Below are positions 29,731-37,419 of a stretch of DNA of 58,994 nt, in pieces (position 1 is the stretch's first letter; every line of letters starts with the position of its first letter). Origin of the DNA: Candidatus Poseidoniaceae archaeon. Its GTDB lineage: Archaea; Thermoplasmatota; Poseidoniia; Poseidoniales; Poseidoniaceae. The position numbers were made by a program, and so were the translations under genes. Below the pieces are notes generated by a model that ran no database searches, was not told where the DNA came from, and worked only from the letters and a program-made list of their open reading frames with translations. The stretch spans positions 1 to 58,994 of the forward strand of contig CALJHE010000007.1 of NCBI GenBank assembly GCA_938075675.1. The letters are read 5' to 3'.

Positions 29731-30570
29731 CTAATTAGAAGTAAAGATAATTCCATCTTCACCAATGTTTGAGTCATACATTTTCTGGAGTACTGTCTTG
29801 ACTTCAGAAATATTGTGTTCTTGTTTATTATCTGGCAATGTAAACTTGGCAAAATGCCCTGGTAAAACCGAAAGGAATGTATCAACATCTATATCTGCAA
29901 CGTTCTTTAGGTGATGTGGTAGAAACTCTACAACCAATGTTTTACAATTGGATAGAATATCTTTCATACCTTTCATTGCAAAATACTCAGAGCCCTCTAT
30001 GTCCAGTAGAATGAGGTCATAGTCATGTTGAGGTAAATAATCATCAAGTCTGTGAGATTCCAATTCAATAATTTCTGGGTTATCATAAACATAGAGGAAG
30101 TTGCTCTTTTTCGGTTTTCTCTTGCTACCACCTGAGTTTACTGTATTGAGTAGAAACTCTACTTTTTCGTGAGAGTCGTTTGCAAAAATATTGTGTGGTG
30201 TTATGTTTACGATGTTGTTAAGTTGGAGATTTATTTTCAGTAATTCAAAGGTGTTCGGGTTAGCTTCAATCGCTGTTATTTCCTTACAATGTTTTGAAAG
30301 CGGGATTGCTAGAGAGCCAATGTGCGTTCCAACAATCAAAACTTTTGATGTATCGTTGATGAATTTCTTTAGTCGCTCCACTTCATCGATACCAAATCCA
30401 CCCGATCGTAACTTTTGACCTACTTCCAGATCTTCTGGGTCAACTGCAAATAAGCCGTTTTCACTGTTCGTAATGATGGCTTTGATATTCTTACCAAGCT
30501 TTTTCCTAAGTCGCTTTGATTTAATTTTCTTAAAACCAAGATTCAGGCGCCAAGAAAACGCTCGAAGCAT
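29731..30570 (-). CDS. FkbM-family methyltransferase
   Basis: 279 residues. The class I methyltransferase core starts with VLIVGTHIGSLAIPLS (motif I), then ITAIEANPNTFELL with the acidic ribose-binding residue, and ILLDIEGSEYFAMKGM, the FkbM signature 'D.EG.E...l.G'. FkbM enzymes O-methylate sugars or small molecules. The N-terminal 60 residues are very basic. Together with the following glycosyltransferase it suggests a glycan-modification pair. The DNA is AT-rich. The zinc-ribbon gene starts further upstream on the same strand and ends 9 bases before this start. Confidence 0.88.
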   Translation of the reverse strand: MLRAFSWRLNLGFKKIKSKRLRKKLGKNIKAIITNSENGLFAVDPEDLEVGQKLRSGGFGIDEVERLKKFINDTSKVLIVGTHIGSLAIPLSKHCKEITAIEANPNTFELLKINLQLNNIVNITPHNIFANDSHEKVEFLLNTVNSGGSKRKPKKSNFLYVYDNPEIIELESHRLDDYLPQHDYDLILLDIEGSEYFAMKGMKDILSNCKTLVVEFLPHHLKNVADIDVDTFLSVLPGHFAKFTLPDNKQEHNISEVKTVLQKMYDSNIGEDGIIFTSN

Positions 30571-30579
30571 GTCAATTCC

Positions 30580-30873
30580 TCAGTTGAAGCTCATGGTGTG
30601 CCCACATTCTGCGTATGCACATGAGACTGTGTAACGGGATTTTTTGGGTTTTGGGATTTTGAGCATTGAACCGCACATCTCACATTGTACTTTGAGTGTT
30701 TCAGGTGCAGCAACCTTTGGTGCATCTCCAAGAGTGCGTCCAACATCTTGAGACCATCCAAGAGAATCTGTATACTTGTCAGCCTTGATATTCATTTTCT
30801 TCTGCTTCAAAGAGAGACGCATTCTGCGCTTTCGCTTCTTGGGCTGGGAGCCTTTAGGTGACTTTGCCGCCAT
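30580..30873 (-). CDS. Small basic zinc-ribbon protein of unknown function
   Basis: 97 residues. The first 35 are strongly basic (KKRKRRMRLSLKQKK), as in proteins that bind rRNA or other nucleic acids. The C-terminal 35 residues hold two cysteine pairs, CEMC and CAYAEC, followed by GH, consistent with a zinc ribbon. I do not recognise the family; by composition it resembles ribosome- or transcription-associated archaeal small proteins. It lies 31 bases downstream of the beta-CASP nuclease gene on the same strand. Confidence 0.75.
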   Translation of the reverse strand: MAAKSPKGSQPKKRKRRMRLSLKQKKMNIKADKYTDSLGWSQDVGRTLGDAPKVAAPETLKVQCEMCGSMLKIPKPKKSRYTVSCAYAECGHTMSFN

Positions 30874-30904
30874 GGGTATCGACTACCGCTTAGCATTGTT
30901 GTAT

Positions 30905-32239
30905 TCAATTACTTCGGCTAAATTCGTCACCAAGATATTCAGATATGCCGTTCACTGGGTTGTGAACTACATGTCCGTTCTTTTCGAGTTCTTCAACAAG
31001 CGGTGGACGTGCATGAGAGGGATCTGTGTGGTATACTACCACTTCTTCGGCTTGACAAGCTGCAGCGAAATCAACAATTTCTTTTTGCCCAGCATGTGTA
31101 GAAAAGGAATACGACTCCCATTCAAGTGGAATATCTGTTTCATTGCCAAAAATATTGATTTTTCCTTCAGTTTGTAATTTTCTTCCACCGGTGTTTGAGG
31201 CTTGATAACCGGTAAATAGAATTGCATTTTTGGTATCTTGTCTCAGTCGATTAAGATACCAAATAGAGGGTCCTCCTTGAAGCATTCCCGACGTTGAAAC
31301 GATGACATCGGCATCGAGAGCCTTTTTTCTATCGGATTTACTTGAGACTCTTCTGCACCATGACCATGCAGTCTTCATGGCGTCTGGATCGCGCAATGTT
31401 TCAGGATGATTCATCTGCATTTTTGCGATACGTTTACCCATACCATCAACATGTACATTGAGATGAGGTAGGTGCTTGTATAATCGCATGACAACGTCTT
31501 GAGTCCTTCCATTCGCAAAAGCAGGAATCAGTACCTTCCCACCTCTGTCGATGACGCGTTGAACGTGATTGATGAATCGTAGTTCTTCTTCTTGAAGAGG
31601 GGGGTGGTTACGGCCACCGTATGTACCTTCAACGAATAATGTGTCCGTTTTTACTGGTTGAGCTCCTTGAGTTAATGGAGAATCCCTCGTATCGAAATCT
31701 CCAGAAAGTAAGATTTTGCGCTCGGGAGTTTCAATGTGAAGCATTGCCGCACCAGGAATGTGACCAGCCTTGTGAAGTTCTAGTTTCCATTCTTCTTTCA
31801 TCCATGGATCATTAAAAGAATGAATATTCCATGCGTCAAGAGCGGTGTCGATATCACGCTTATCCCATGCGAGAGGATATTTTTCGATTGAACTTACTTT
31901 GTGACAATCGTACCACATCAATTCGGATATTTCTGCTGTTAACGCAGTTCCATGCAAACGAGTACGATGGTTTGCACACAACCAAGGAGCCATCCCTAAA
32001 TGATCAACATGTGAATGAGTGATAACAGCATCACGTACTTCAGGCGCTTCAGATGGATATCTTGGAGGTGTTGTTGGAGCCAGTCCATAATCCAACAAAA
32101 GCCGGGTTTTTTTCGAATCTTCTAGCATTATACCAACGTTACCAACTTCATCGCCACCGCCGAGATAATGGTATCGAATTCCTTTTTCCGGGTGTTCTGT
32201 TGGATAGGAAGTTGTTCGACCAGGAGAGTAGAAGACCAT
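30905..32239 (-). CDS. Beta-CASP metallo-beta-lactamase ribonuclease (aCPSF2/Int11-like)
   Basis: 444 residues. The metallo-beta-lactamase part has motif 2 THSHVDHLG (His75, His77, Asp79, His80), motif 3 KAGHIPGAAM and motif 4 SGDFDTRDSP; motif A-like FVEGTYGG opens the beta-CASP domain, VLIPAFANGRTQ and STSGMLQGGPS follow, and SFSTHAGQKE carries the later histidine. There is no N-terminal KH domain, so it corresponds to the shorter archaeal aCPSF2 or aRNase J-like group and not aCPSF1. It should cut or trim RNA in a two-zinc site. A TTG three codons upstream is the alternative start. Confidence 0.92.
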   Translation of the reverse strand: MVFYSPGRTTSYPTEHPEKGIRYHYLGGGDEVGNVGIMLEDSKKTRLLLDYGLAPTTPPRYPSEAPEVRDAVITHSHVDHLGMAPWLCANHRTRLHGTALTAEISELMWYDCHKVSSIEKYPLAWDKRDIDTALDAWNIHSFNDPWMKEEWKLELHKAGHIPGAAMLHIETPERKILLSGDFDTRDSPLTQGAQPVKTDTLFVEGTYGGRNHPPLQEEELRFINHVQRVIDRGGKVLIPAFANGRTQDVVMRLYKHLPHLNVHVDGMGKRIAKMQMNHPETLRDPDAMKTAWSWCRRVSSKSDRKKALDADVIVSTSGMLQGGPSIWYLNRLRQDTKNAILFTGYQASNTGGRKLQTEGKINIFGNETDIPLEWESYSFSTHAGQKEIVDFAAACQAEEVVVYHTDPSHARPPLVEELEKNGHVVHNPVNGISEYLGDEFSRSN

Positions 32240-32680
32240 GTGAATCAAACTTTCCTCAACACTCCGACTCTTGAAGTTGATTCTCTTTTGTCTACACGCA
32301 CCCCTATGTTTCCACTGGAATAGTTTTTTTGGAATCAGTATGGAATTTCATTGGTTGTTAAGAGGTTAAGTTAAGTGCTTGTCGCGACCATATTCTACGG
32401 GGCATACTCTCGTTCACTACCATCTCATTCTACGTCATACTCACGTTCGAATTGGTAAATCTCTCCAGCGGAAACAGAGGGGTCTGTGAATGGATTGTTT
32501 TTTTCAACTTCTATATTCACAATCGTTTTCCACTCCAAAACATAATCGATATTGTTTCTCATTAAATTGTATTTTCAGAAACAACATTTTCCTTCTCGGC
32601 GAGGAAAAGAAACCACTGGAACTTCCAATTTCTTCAATCACAAGCGAAGATGAAATGAACCACCATGTCATCGAAACATC
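32240..32680. other. Intergenic region of about 440 bases between divergent genes
   Basis: It separates the divergent beta-CASP and ferredoxin genes and is AT-rich with several T-runs (near 32318-32330 and 32505-32510). It must hold both promoters. Frames of 65-130 codons exist but are either antisense or run out of frame into the ferredoxin gene, with no protein-like pattern. I see no tRNA fold or long inverted repeat. Confidence 0.55.
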
Positions 32681-32890
32681 ATGCCAAGACAACTTCACCA
32701 CAATTTTGTTGTCGATGAAGATCGATGTTTCGGCTGTGCTGCGTGTATTGCATTATGTCCAGTTAATGTGCTTTCCCTCGTTGACAGACTTGCTGTTGTT
32801 GATGAAGAAAACTGCACGCACTGCGAACTTTGCATTCCTTCTTGTCCAGTCTTCGCTCTTGATATTGTACCAGTGCAGGTGAAGGCGTGA
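32681..32890 (+). CDS. Two-[4Fe-4S] cluster ferredoxin
   Basis: 69 residues with two complete cluster motifs: Cys16, 19, 22 and Cys26-Pro (CFGCAACIALCP), and Cys45, 48, 51 and Cys55-Pro (CTHCELCIPSCP). It is a small cytoplasmic electron carrier. Its TGA overlaps the GTG start of the next gene in GTGA, so the two products are made together and probably interact. Pairing of a ferredoxin with a geranylgeranyl-reductase-type flavoprotein is known in methanogens. Confidence 0.93.
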   Translation: MPRQLHHNFVVDEDRCFGCAACIALCPVNVLSLVDRLAVVDEENCTHCELCIPSCPVFALDIVPVQVKA

Positions 32891-33609
32891 AATCAATTGT
32901 TCTGGTTGGTGGGACGATATCAAACATGATATCTGCTCTTGAACTATGCCCAAATTACCACATAACGATTCTCGAATTAAACGCAGAGATTGGACTTCCA
33001 TCCACATCACCTGGGCATGTCTACGATCTTGCTCTCCTCGAATCATACCTTGATTCAAATCAAATGGAGTTCTTACAACCGCATTCTATCGCGCAGGGCT
33101 ACACTCTTCGTTCTGAGTGGGTTTTGAAACATCTTGGTTCAATCGCAGCCAAGAATGGTGTAAATGTGTTAACACGCACTCGTATCACAGAATGCTACAC
33201 TTCACCGACTGGTTTCACAGTTGAATACATCGGAGCTGGTTTGAAAGAATCTGGCCAAATCGAGTGTGAATACCTTGTTGATGATCGACAATGGACCTAC
33301 TCGGCACCAGGCTCGAAACAACACAACCTCGGTGGATTGAACGACACACTTCAACCGGATTTTGGAGAATTTATCAGCATACACGGCGGGACTTCACTCA
33401 GCAGTGATTGTACGTCCATACCAGAACAAGTGTATTCATTACCTCGTCATGAAGGGTTGACTGAAGTTTGGCAAGAAGTCCCGGTATGGAATCCTCAACA
33501 CGGGTGGATTGAAACCATCGAATGTTTTCTTCCCCGTGAATTGGCTAAACGCAGTATTGACGCTCAAATTATCGAGGGCCGTAGTATTGCTAAGAAGATT
33601 AAATCCTGA
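32887..33609 (+). CDS. Reduced flavoprotein resembling geranylgeranyl reductase
   Basis: 240 residues, starting at a GTG that overlaps the ferredoxin stop. The N-terminus IVLVGGTISNMISALEL has the shape of an FAD-binding beta-alpha-beta unit but lacks the GxGxxG glycines. ITILELNAEIGLPSTSPGHV corresponds to the 'E....iG.P....e.v' stretch of geranylgeranyl reductases, and SEWVLKHLGSIAAKNGVNVL to the next conserved helix. The length is well below the usual 390-450, and the C-terminal substrate domain is missing. It could be an FAD-independent or decayed relative that works with the ferredoxin. Confidence is good that it is a gene, modest for the family. Confidence 0.6.
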   Translation: MKSIVLVGGTISNMISALELCPNYHITILELNAEIGLPSTSPGHVYDLALLESYLDSNQMEFLQPHSIAQGYTLRSEWVLKHLGSIAAKNGVNVLTRTRITECYTSPTGFTVEYIGAGLKESGQIECEYLVDDRQWTYSAPGSKQHNLGGLNDTLQPDFGEFISIHGGTSLSSDCTSIPEQVYSLPRHEGLTEVWQEVPVWNPQHGWIETIECFLPRELAKRSIDAQIIEGRSIAKKIKS

Positions 33610-33685
33610 TATTAGGTGTTGTCAAGCACACCACCTTAAATCCCCCCACCCCTGCCATGCGTTCGTAGAGCACTGCTCAGGGGGC

Positions 33686-34753
33686 ATGAATATGGCAGAA
33701 CATCCAATGGCCGACTTGCGAAAAAAACTCAAAGAAGCAAACCTTCTGGAAAAACCCACCTTTAAATCATGGCTGAAAGCAATGTCCCTTTTGGTTGTTG
33801 TTTGTGCACTTTACAGCGCACACATCTACCTCCCACTCAAGTTTGGATTGATACTTATTCCAATTACCGCTCTCTTCTCGACAACCCTTGCAATGTCCGG
33901 CCATGAAGGCGTTCATTCTTCTGCTTGTCAATCGAAGGCCGGCAACACCTCACTCGCCGCAATCATCTTCCCACTTTTCGCAGGTTTTTCCATGGAATAT
34001 TGGAGAGAGAAGCACAACGTCAAACACCACGCCCACCCGAACGTCGTTAACGTCGATCCAGATATTCATTCGTGGCCGTTTACATTTAGCCAAGAAGAAT
34101 ACAAAACAAGCGGACCCATCCGTCGTTTTTTCCAACGGTATTTGCAAGGCTGGACATTCTGGCCAATTTCTCTTCTTGTTGGTCATCTCATGCGATTTGA
34201 TGGCTTGAAATACATCGCTACTAAACCATTTAAAGCCAAGAAAAAGAAGCGAATTACCAAAATTTGGCTTCTCGATACTTCACTTATCCTTGCCCATTTT
34301 ACAATTTGGCTCGTCTTGCCGATTCTTTTCGGTCTTTCTTGGCAAGTTACATTCGGATTCTATGTTCTGCTTTGGAGTTTGGTCGGCACCTTCCTTACTG
34401 CAATTTTTATCGTAGGTCACGCAGGTCGACCTATCATTACTGAGTATGACCAAAACTGGCGATTGCAAATTGAGACTGCGCGGAGAATAAAACTCGGCCG
34501 AATCGGCTCGTTCTTCTTTGTAGGTCTTGATTACCAAATTGAACACCATCTCCTTCCAGCAATGTCCCACTTTAACCTTCCAAAAGCAGCACCACTCGTT
34601 AAAGAATACGCTGAAGAGCGCGGTTGGCAATACCAAGAACTTGGTTTCTTTCGAGCCCTGTGGCAATCTACAGTAGCCCTCCACACTGCATGGAAAACAC
34701 CATCACTTGTGTTGGATGAAAAGGGCGAGTTAAACGATCCGCTTGAAGCCTGA
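33686..34753 (+). CDS. Membrane fatty-acid desaturase-like di-iron protein
   Basis: 355 residues. Three histidine boxes of membrane desaturases are present: HEGVH (His73, His77), HNVKHH (His110, 114, 115) and QIEHH (Gln284, His287, His288). About four hydrophobic helices lie before and between them. The QxxHH box is typical of front-end and acyl-lipid desaturases; a GHAGRP stretch precedes it. The start is the ATG at 33686 after CAGGGGG; a frame reaching to 33509 overlaps the previous gene. Such enzymes need ferredoxin or cytochrome b5 and oxygen. An archaeon with ether lipids has no obvious fatty-acid substrate, so the target may be an isoprenoid or imported acyl chain. Confidence 0.88.
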   Translation: MNMAEHPMADLRKKLKEANLLEKPTFKSWLKAMSLLVVVCALYSAHIYLPLKFGLILIPITALFSTTLAMSGHEGVHSSACQSKAGNTSLAAIIFPLFAGFSMEYWREKHNVKHHAHPNVVNVDPDIHSWPFTFSQEEYKTSGPIRRFFQRYLQGWTFWPISLLVGHLMRFDGLKYIATKPFKAKKKKRITKIWLLDTSLILAHFTIWLVLPILFGLSWQVTFGFYVLLWSLVGTFLTAIFIVGHAGRPIITEYDQNWRLQIETARRIKLGRIGSFFFVGLDYQIEHHLLPAMSHFNLPKAAPLVKEYAEERGWQYQELGFFRALWQSTVALHTAWKTPSLVLDEKGELNDPLEA

Positions 34754-34786
34754 AAACCTCATCAAAGACGACCTCTACCCACAACT

Positions 34787-35554
34787 ATGGCGGGGACAGA
34801 GCGGCTGTATCTGAACAGTATTGAAGCTGGTTATTCAACAGATTTTGGCGCGACAGTTACGGCAGTAGAAGATGAAAAAATCGCTCTTGACCGAACTCTG
34901 TTTTATCCGTTGGGTGGTGGCCAAAATTGGGATACGGGAATCATCGAGGGGCCGAATGGAACCGCTACAGTACACGAGGTTCGAGGCCGTGACCAGATAG
35001 TACATACCGTCGGGCCGGAACACAACTTTTCAGTTGGAGATAAGGTCCATGGCTCTCTTGACTGGGAAAGAAGGCACGCTCATATGCGCATGCATACTGC
35101 TCAACACCTCATGTCAGGGGTAGTGTATGAATTGTTCAACGGTACGCGAACCGTTGGTAATCAAATTCACAACGACCGTTCGCGTATAGATTTCAATCCA
35201 ATCTCTTTTACTCCAGAAATGCTTGAAGAAATAACTGCACAGGTTAACCTACTTATCGATGCAGATCACCGTGTTACAGATTCGACGATGACACGAGAAC
35301 AGGTTAATTCTCAGATGCCACCCGAACGAACAAACATGGATTTGCTCCCAGCATCGGTTAACGAATTGCGTGTGGTTACGATTGGGCAAGGACTTGACCT
35401 TTGCCCTTGCGCTGGGACGCACGTCCAACGGCTTGGTGAAATTGGGCATATCGACATCACTGGCAAAAAATCTAAAGGAAAAGGAACACAAAGAATCACT
35501 TATGAATTACAAATCCCAAAAATAGTTGCGAGTCCAAACAGAGAACTTCTTTGA
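34787..35554 (+). CDS. alaX: Alanyl-tRNA editing hydrolase AlaX
   Basis: 255 residues. A free-standing editing domain that removes serine or glycine wrongly attached to tRNA-Ala. Zinc is bound by HTAQH (His103, His107) and CAGTH (Cys208, His212). An N-terminal beta-barrel with DRTLFYPLGGGQNWDTG matches the same region of AlaRS and of the medium-length AlaX-M class; there is no long C-terminal extension. It follows the desaturase by 33 bases. Confidence 0.93.
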   Translation: MAGTERLYLNSIEAGYSTDFGATVTAVEDEKIALDRTLFYPLGGGQNWDTGIIEGPNGTATVHEVRGRDQIVHTVGPEHNFSVGDKVHGSLDWERRHAHMRMHTAQHLMSGVVYELFNGTRTVGNQIHNDRSRIDFNPISFTPEMLEEITAQVNLLIDADHRVTDSTMTREQVNSQMPPERTNMDLLPASVNELRVVTIGQGLDLCPCAGTHVQRLGEIGHIDITGKKSKGKGTQRITYELQIPKIVASPNRELL

Positions 35555-35629
35555 GCCGGTGGAGTCAAAACACTGGAAATAAAAATAATTTTTTTATTTT
35601 TTGTAAGGCGATTAAGTAGTATTCATAAA

Positions 35630-36316
35630 TTACTCATTATCGAGCAATTCATCAACCTCAGAAAGCACAGTTTTCCATTCTTTCCTTTGGTTTTGCAACT
35701 CTTCGAAGATTTCTTTTTCAACCATCTCTTTGGATTGAATTGGGGTTTTCTGGGCGTTTTTGGCGGCCTCAAGGCGGTCCGTAAGTGCAACATCTTCACC
35801 AATCCGTTCACTTCGGTCAACTTTAGCAATCTCTCTCGATGGAATTGTTCGTGCCCCATAATCGGAGTGATCCTCTCCACCAAACACTTCGAGAATTTCT
35901 TCCCGTTGCTTCGATGTTGGTGGCCGATCTACCCATTCATTCTGGTTAGCCACATCACGGAGAACATTCACCTTTCGTTGTTTTTTTTGGTTGTCGAACA
36001 CCGATAAAACATCGTCGAGAGTTTGTTGTTGAACGGGCGCTGACAATCCTGCAGCCAAGCGCTGTTGTTCAAGCAGAGTAGGCCCATGAATTTCATCATG
36101 GTCGTGCCGGTGTGGTTCTGCAGCCATCACCAACAACTCTTTTGCAAATTGAGAAAATGGGTCATCATGGGATATTTTGGCTAACTCATCACGTACCCCG
36201 ACATGCCGAGATATACATTTCTTACAACGGCTTGTCGCTGCAACATCTTCAGCATCACATCGAAGGCAACAGGCTTGGAAACCCATTTCTTTCATTGCGC
36301 GACGGGGCATTGACAT
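35630..36316 (-). CDS. Zinc-finger-containing protein of unknown function
   Basis: 228 residues. The N-terminus contains CCLRC and, 10 residues later, CKKC, a probable zinc knuckle. The rest is charged and helical, with a run rich in H/D (HRHDHDE) near residue 70 and a coiled C-terminus (KEIFEELQNQRKEWKT). No membrane segment or catalytic motif is seen. No family recognised. It converges with alaX, with an AT-rich 75-base gap holding T-runs that could end transcription. Confidence 0.7.
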   Translation of the reverse strand: MSMPRRAMKEMGFQACCLRCDAEDVAATSRCKKCISRHVGVRDELAKISHDDPFSQFAKELLVMAAEPHRHDHDEIHGPTLLEQQRLAAGLSAPVQQQTLDDVLSVFDNQKKQRKVNVLRDVANQNEWVDRPPTSKQREEILEVFGGEDHSDYGARTIPSREIAKVDRSERIGEDVALTDRLEAAKNAQKTPIQSKEMVEKEIFEELQNQRKEWKTVLSEVDELLDNE

Positions 36317-36400
36317 GGCAGACTCAATACAACTGACTCACCCATTTGCCATCAAACTTCGGATGCGAGGCTTCAAATCCACCTGACGTGAGAACACAAT

Positions 36401-37336
36401 ATGGCAGGTAAAGATTCACGTGCGGACATTCTTGATGATGACCCCTTTCGGCGTCAAAAGCCCAGAATCCACCGCGTTCATGCGCGTCAAACATCAGACG
36501 GCACCATCCATTTTGACACCGGGTCAAGCGTCAAAATGAACCCTTTATTCTCTCAACTGATGGGCATGTCACAACATCAGCCAGCGGAGCTACATAAGGG
36601 CCGAATATGGCACTTTAGTGATGAAGAAAAGCGCCACCTCGGACTTGCAATGGCTGCGTTTACACTCGCTTTAGGCTTCATGTCAGTTGGAGGTATGTGG
36701 GGCATTAGCAGGCTCGGAATCTCTCCATGGGTTATCCAAATGCTTCTCTCCATGCCCGTTTTCCTCCTCGCAATTGGCCCAGCCTTTCTCTTCCATGAAA
36801 TTGGACATAAAATCATTGCAAAGAAAAACGGGTGCTGGGCCGAATTTCGTGCCGACCCAAAGGGGTTGCGTTTTGGCATATTCCTCTCCTTTTTCATTGG
36901 AGTTTTGTTTATGGCGCCAGGGGCTGTCATGGTTGCAGGACTTGTCACTCGTCGTCAAAATGGTCACATTGCCATTGCAGGCCCACTTGTCAACTTTGGA
37001 CTTTTTTTAATCGGCATCCCGCTGTGGGGGCTCATTCTTGGTCTAACCGGTGCATTCGACGCAGATGTATCCAACACTCAATATTTGGTTGGCGGCCAAT
37101 TGATCTGGCAGAAAATGCTTATCGATGCGGGCCGGTACTGGATTGGTGCGAATCTTGCACTTGGTTTGTTCAACATGATTCCTTGGGGGCCGCTTGATGG
37201 TTTGAAAGTCAAGGATTGGAGTGAAAATGCGTTTTACATTACAATTTCCGTTTTTGCAATACTCAGCTTGTCAGCATGGCCACTCGGTCTTTGGTCACCG
37301 TCTGCACTGCTTGAGACAATCGCATCTCTCTTCTAA
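36401..37336 (+). CDS. Membrane zinc metalloprotease of the M50 (site-2 protease) family
   Basis: 311 residues. After a soluble basic 70-residue N-terminus come about six hydrophobic helices. The zinc site is FHEIGH (His132, Glu133, His136) and the third ligand lies in MIPWGPLDG, the NPDG-type motif. The archaeal rhomboid-like small M50 members have the same layout. These enzymes cut transmembrane segments of anchored regulators or signal peptides. It is divergent from the zinc-finger gene and followed by the giant gene, 83 bases downstream. Confidence 0.92.
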   Translation: MAGKDSRADILDDDPFRRQKPRIHRVHARQTSDGTIHFDTGSSVKMNPLFSQLMGMSQHQPAELHKGRIWHFSDEEKRHLGLAMAAFTLALGFMSVGGMWGISRLGISPWVIQMLLSMPVFLLAIGPAFLFHEIGHKIIAKKNGCWAEFRADPKGLRFGIFLSFFIGVLFMAPGAVMVAGLVTRRQNGHIAIAGPLVNFGLFLIGIPLWGLILGLTGAFDADVSNTQYLVGGQLIWQKMLIDAGRYWIGANLALGLFNMIPWGPLDGLKVKDWSENAFYITISVFAILSLSAWPLGLWSPSALLETIASLF

Positions 37337-37352
37337 TCCAATTTTCCTTCTC

Positions 37353-37364
37353 TTTTTATATAAC
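37353..37364 (+). promoter_or_regulatory. TATA-box-like element upstream of the giant gene
   Basis: TTTTTATATAAC lies 56-67 bases before the ATG at 37420, the clearest TATA-like element in this gap. Transcription would begin near 37384, leaving a leader of about 35 bases that contains a GAGGTG ribosome-binding sequence 8 bases from the ATG. The giant gene therefore seems to have its own promoter and is not read only from the protease gene. Confidence 0.5.
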
Positions 37365-37419
37365 GTCAAAGCGAACACGAATACGGGCAGCAACGGTTAA
37401 ACCAGGCGAGGTGTGATTT

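Noticed and set aside
32490-32882. 130-codon frame over the ferredoxin gene
   Set aside because: It overlaps the ferredoxin out of frame. Only the ferredoxin frame has the eight-cysteine cluster motifs.
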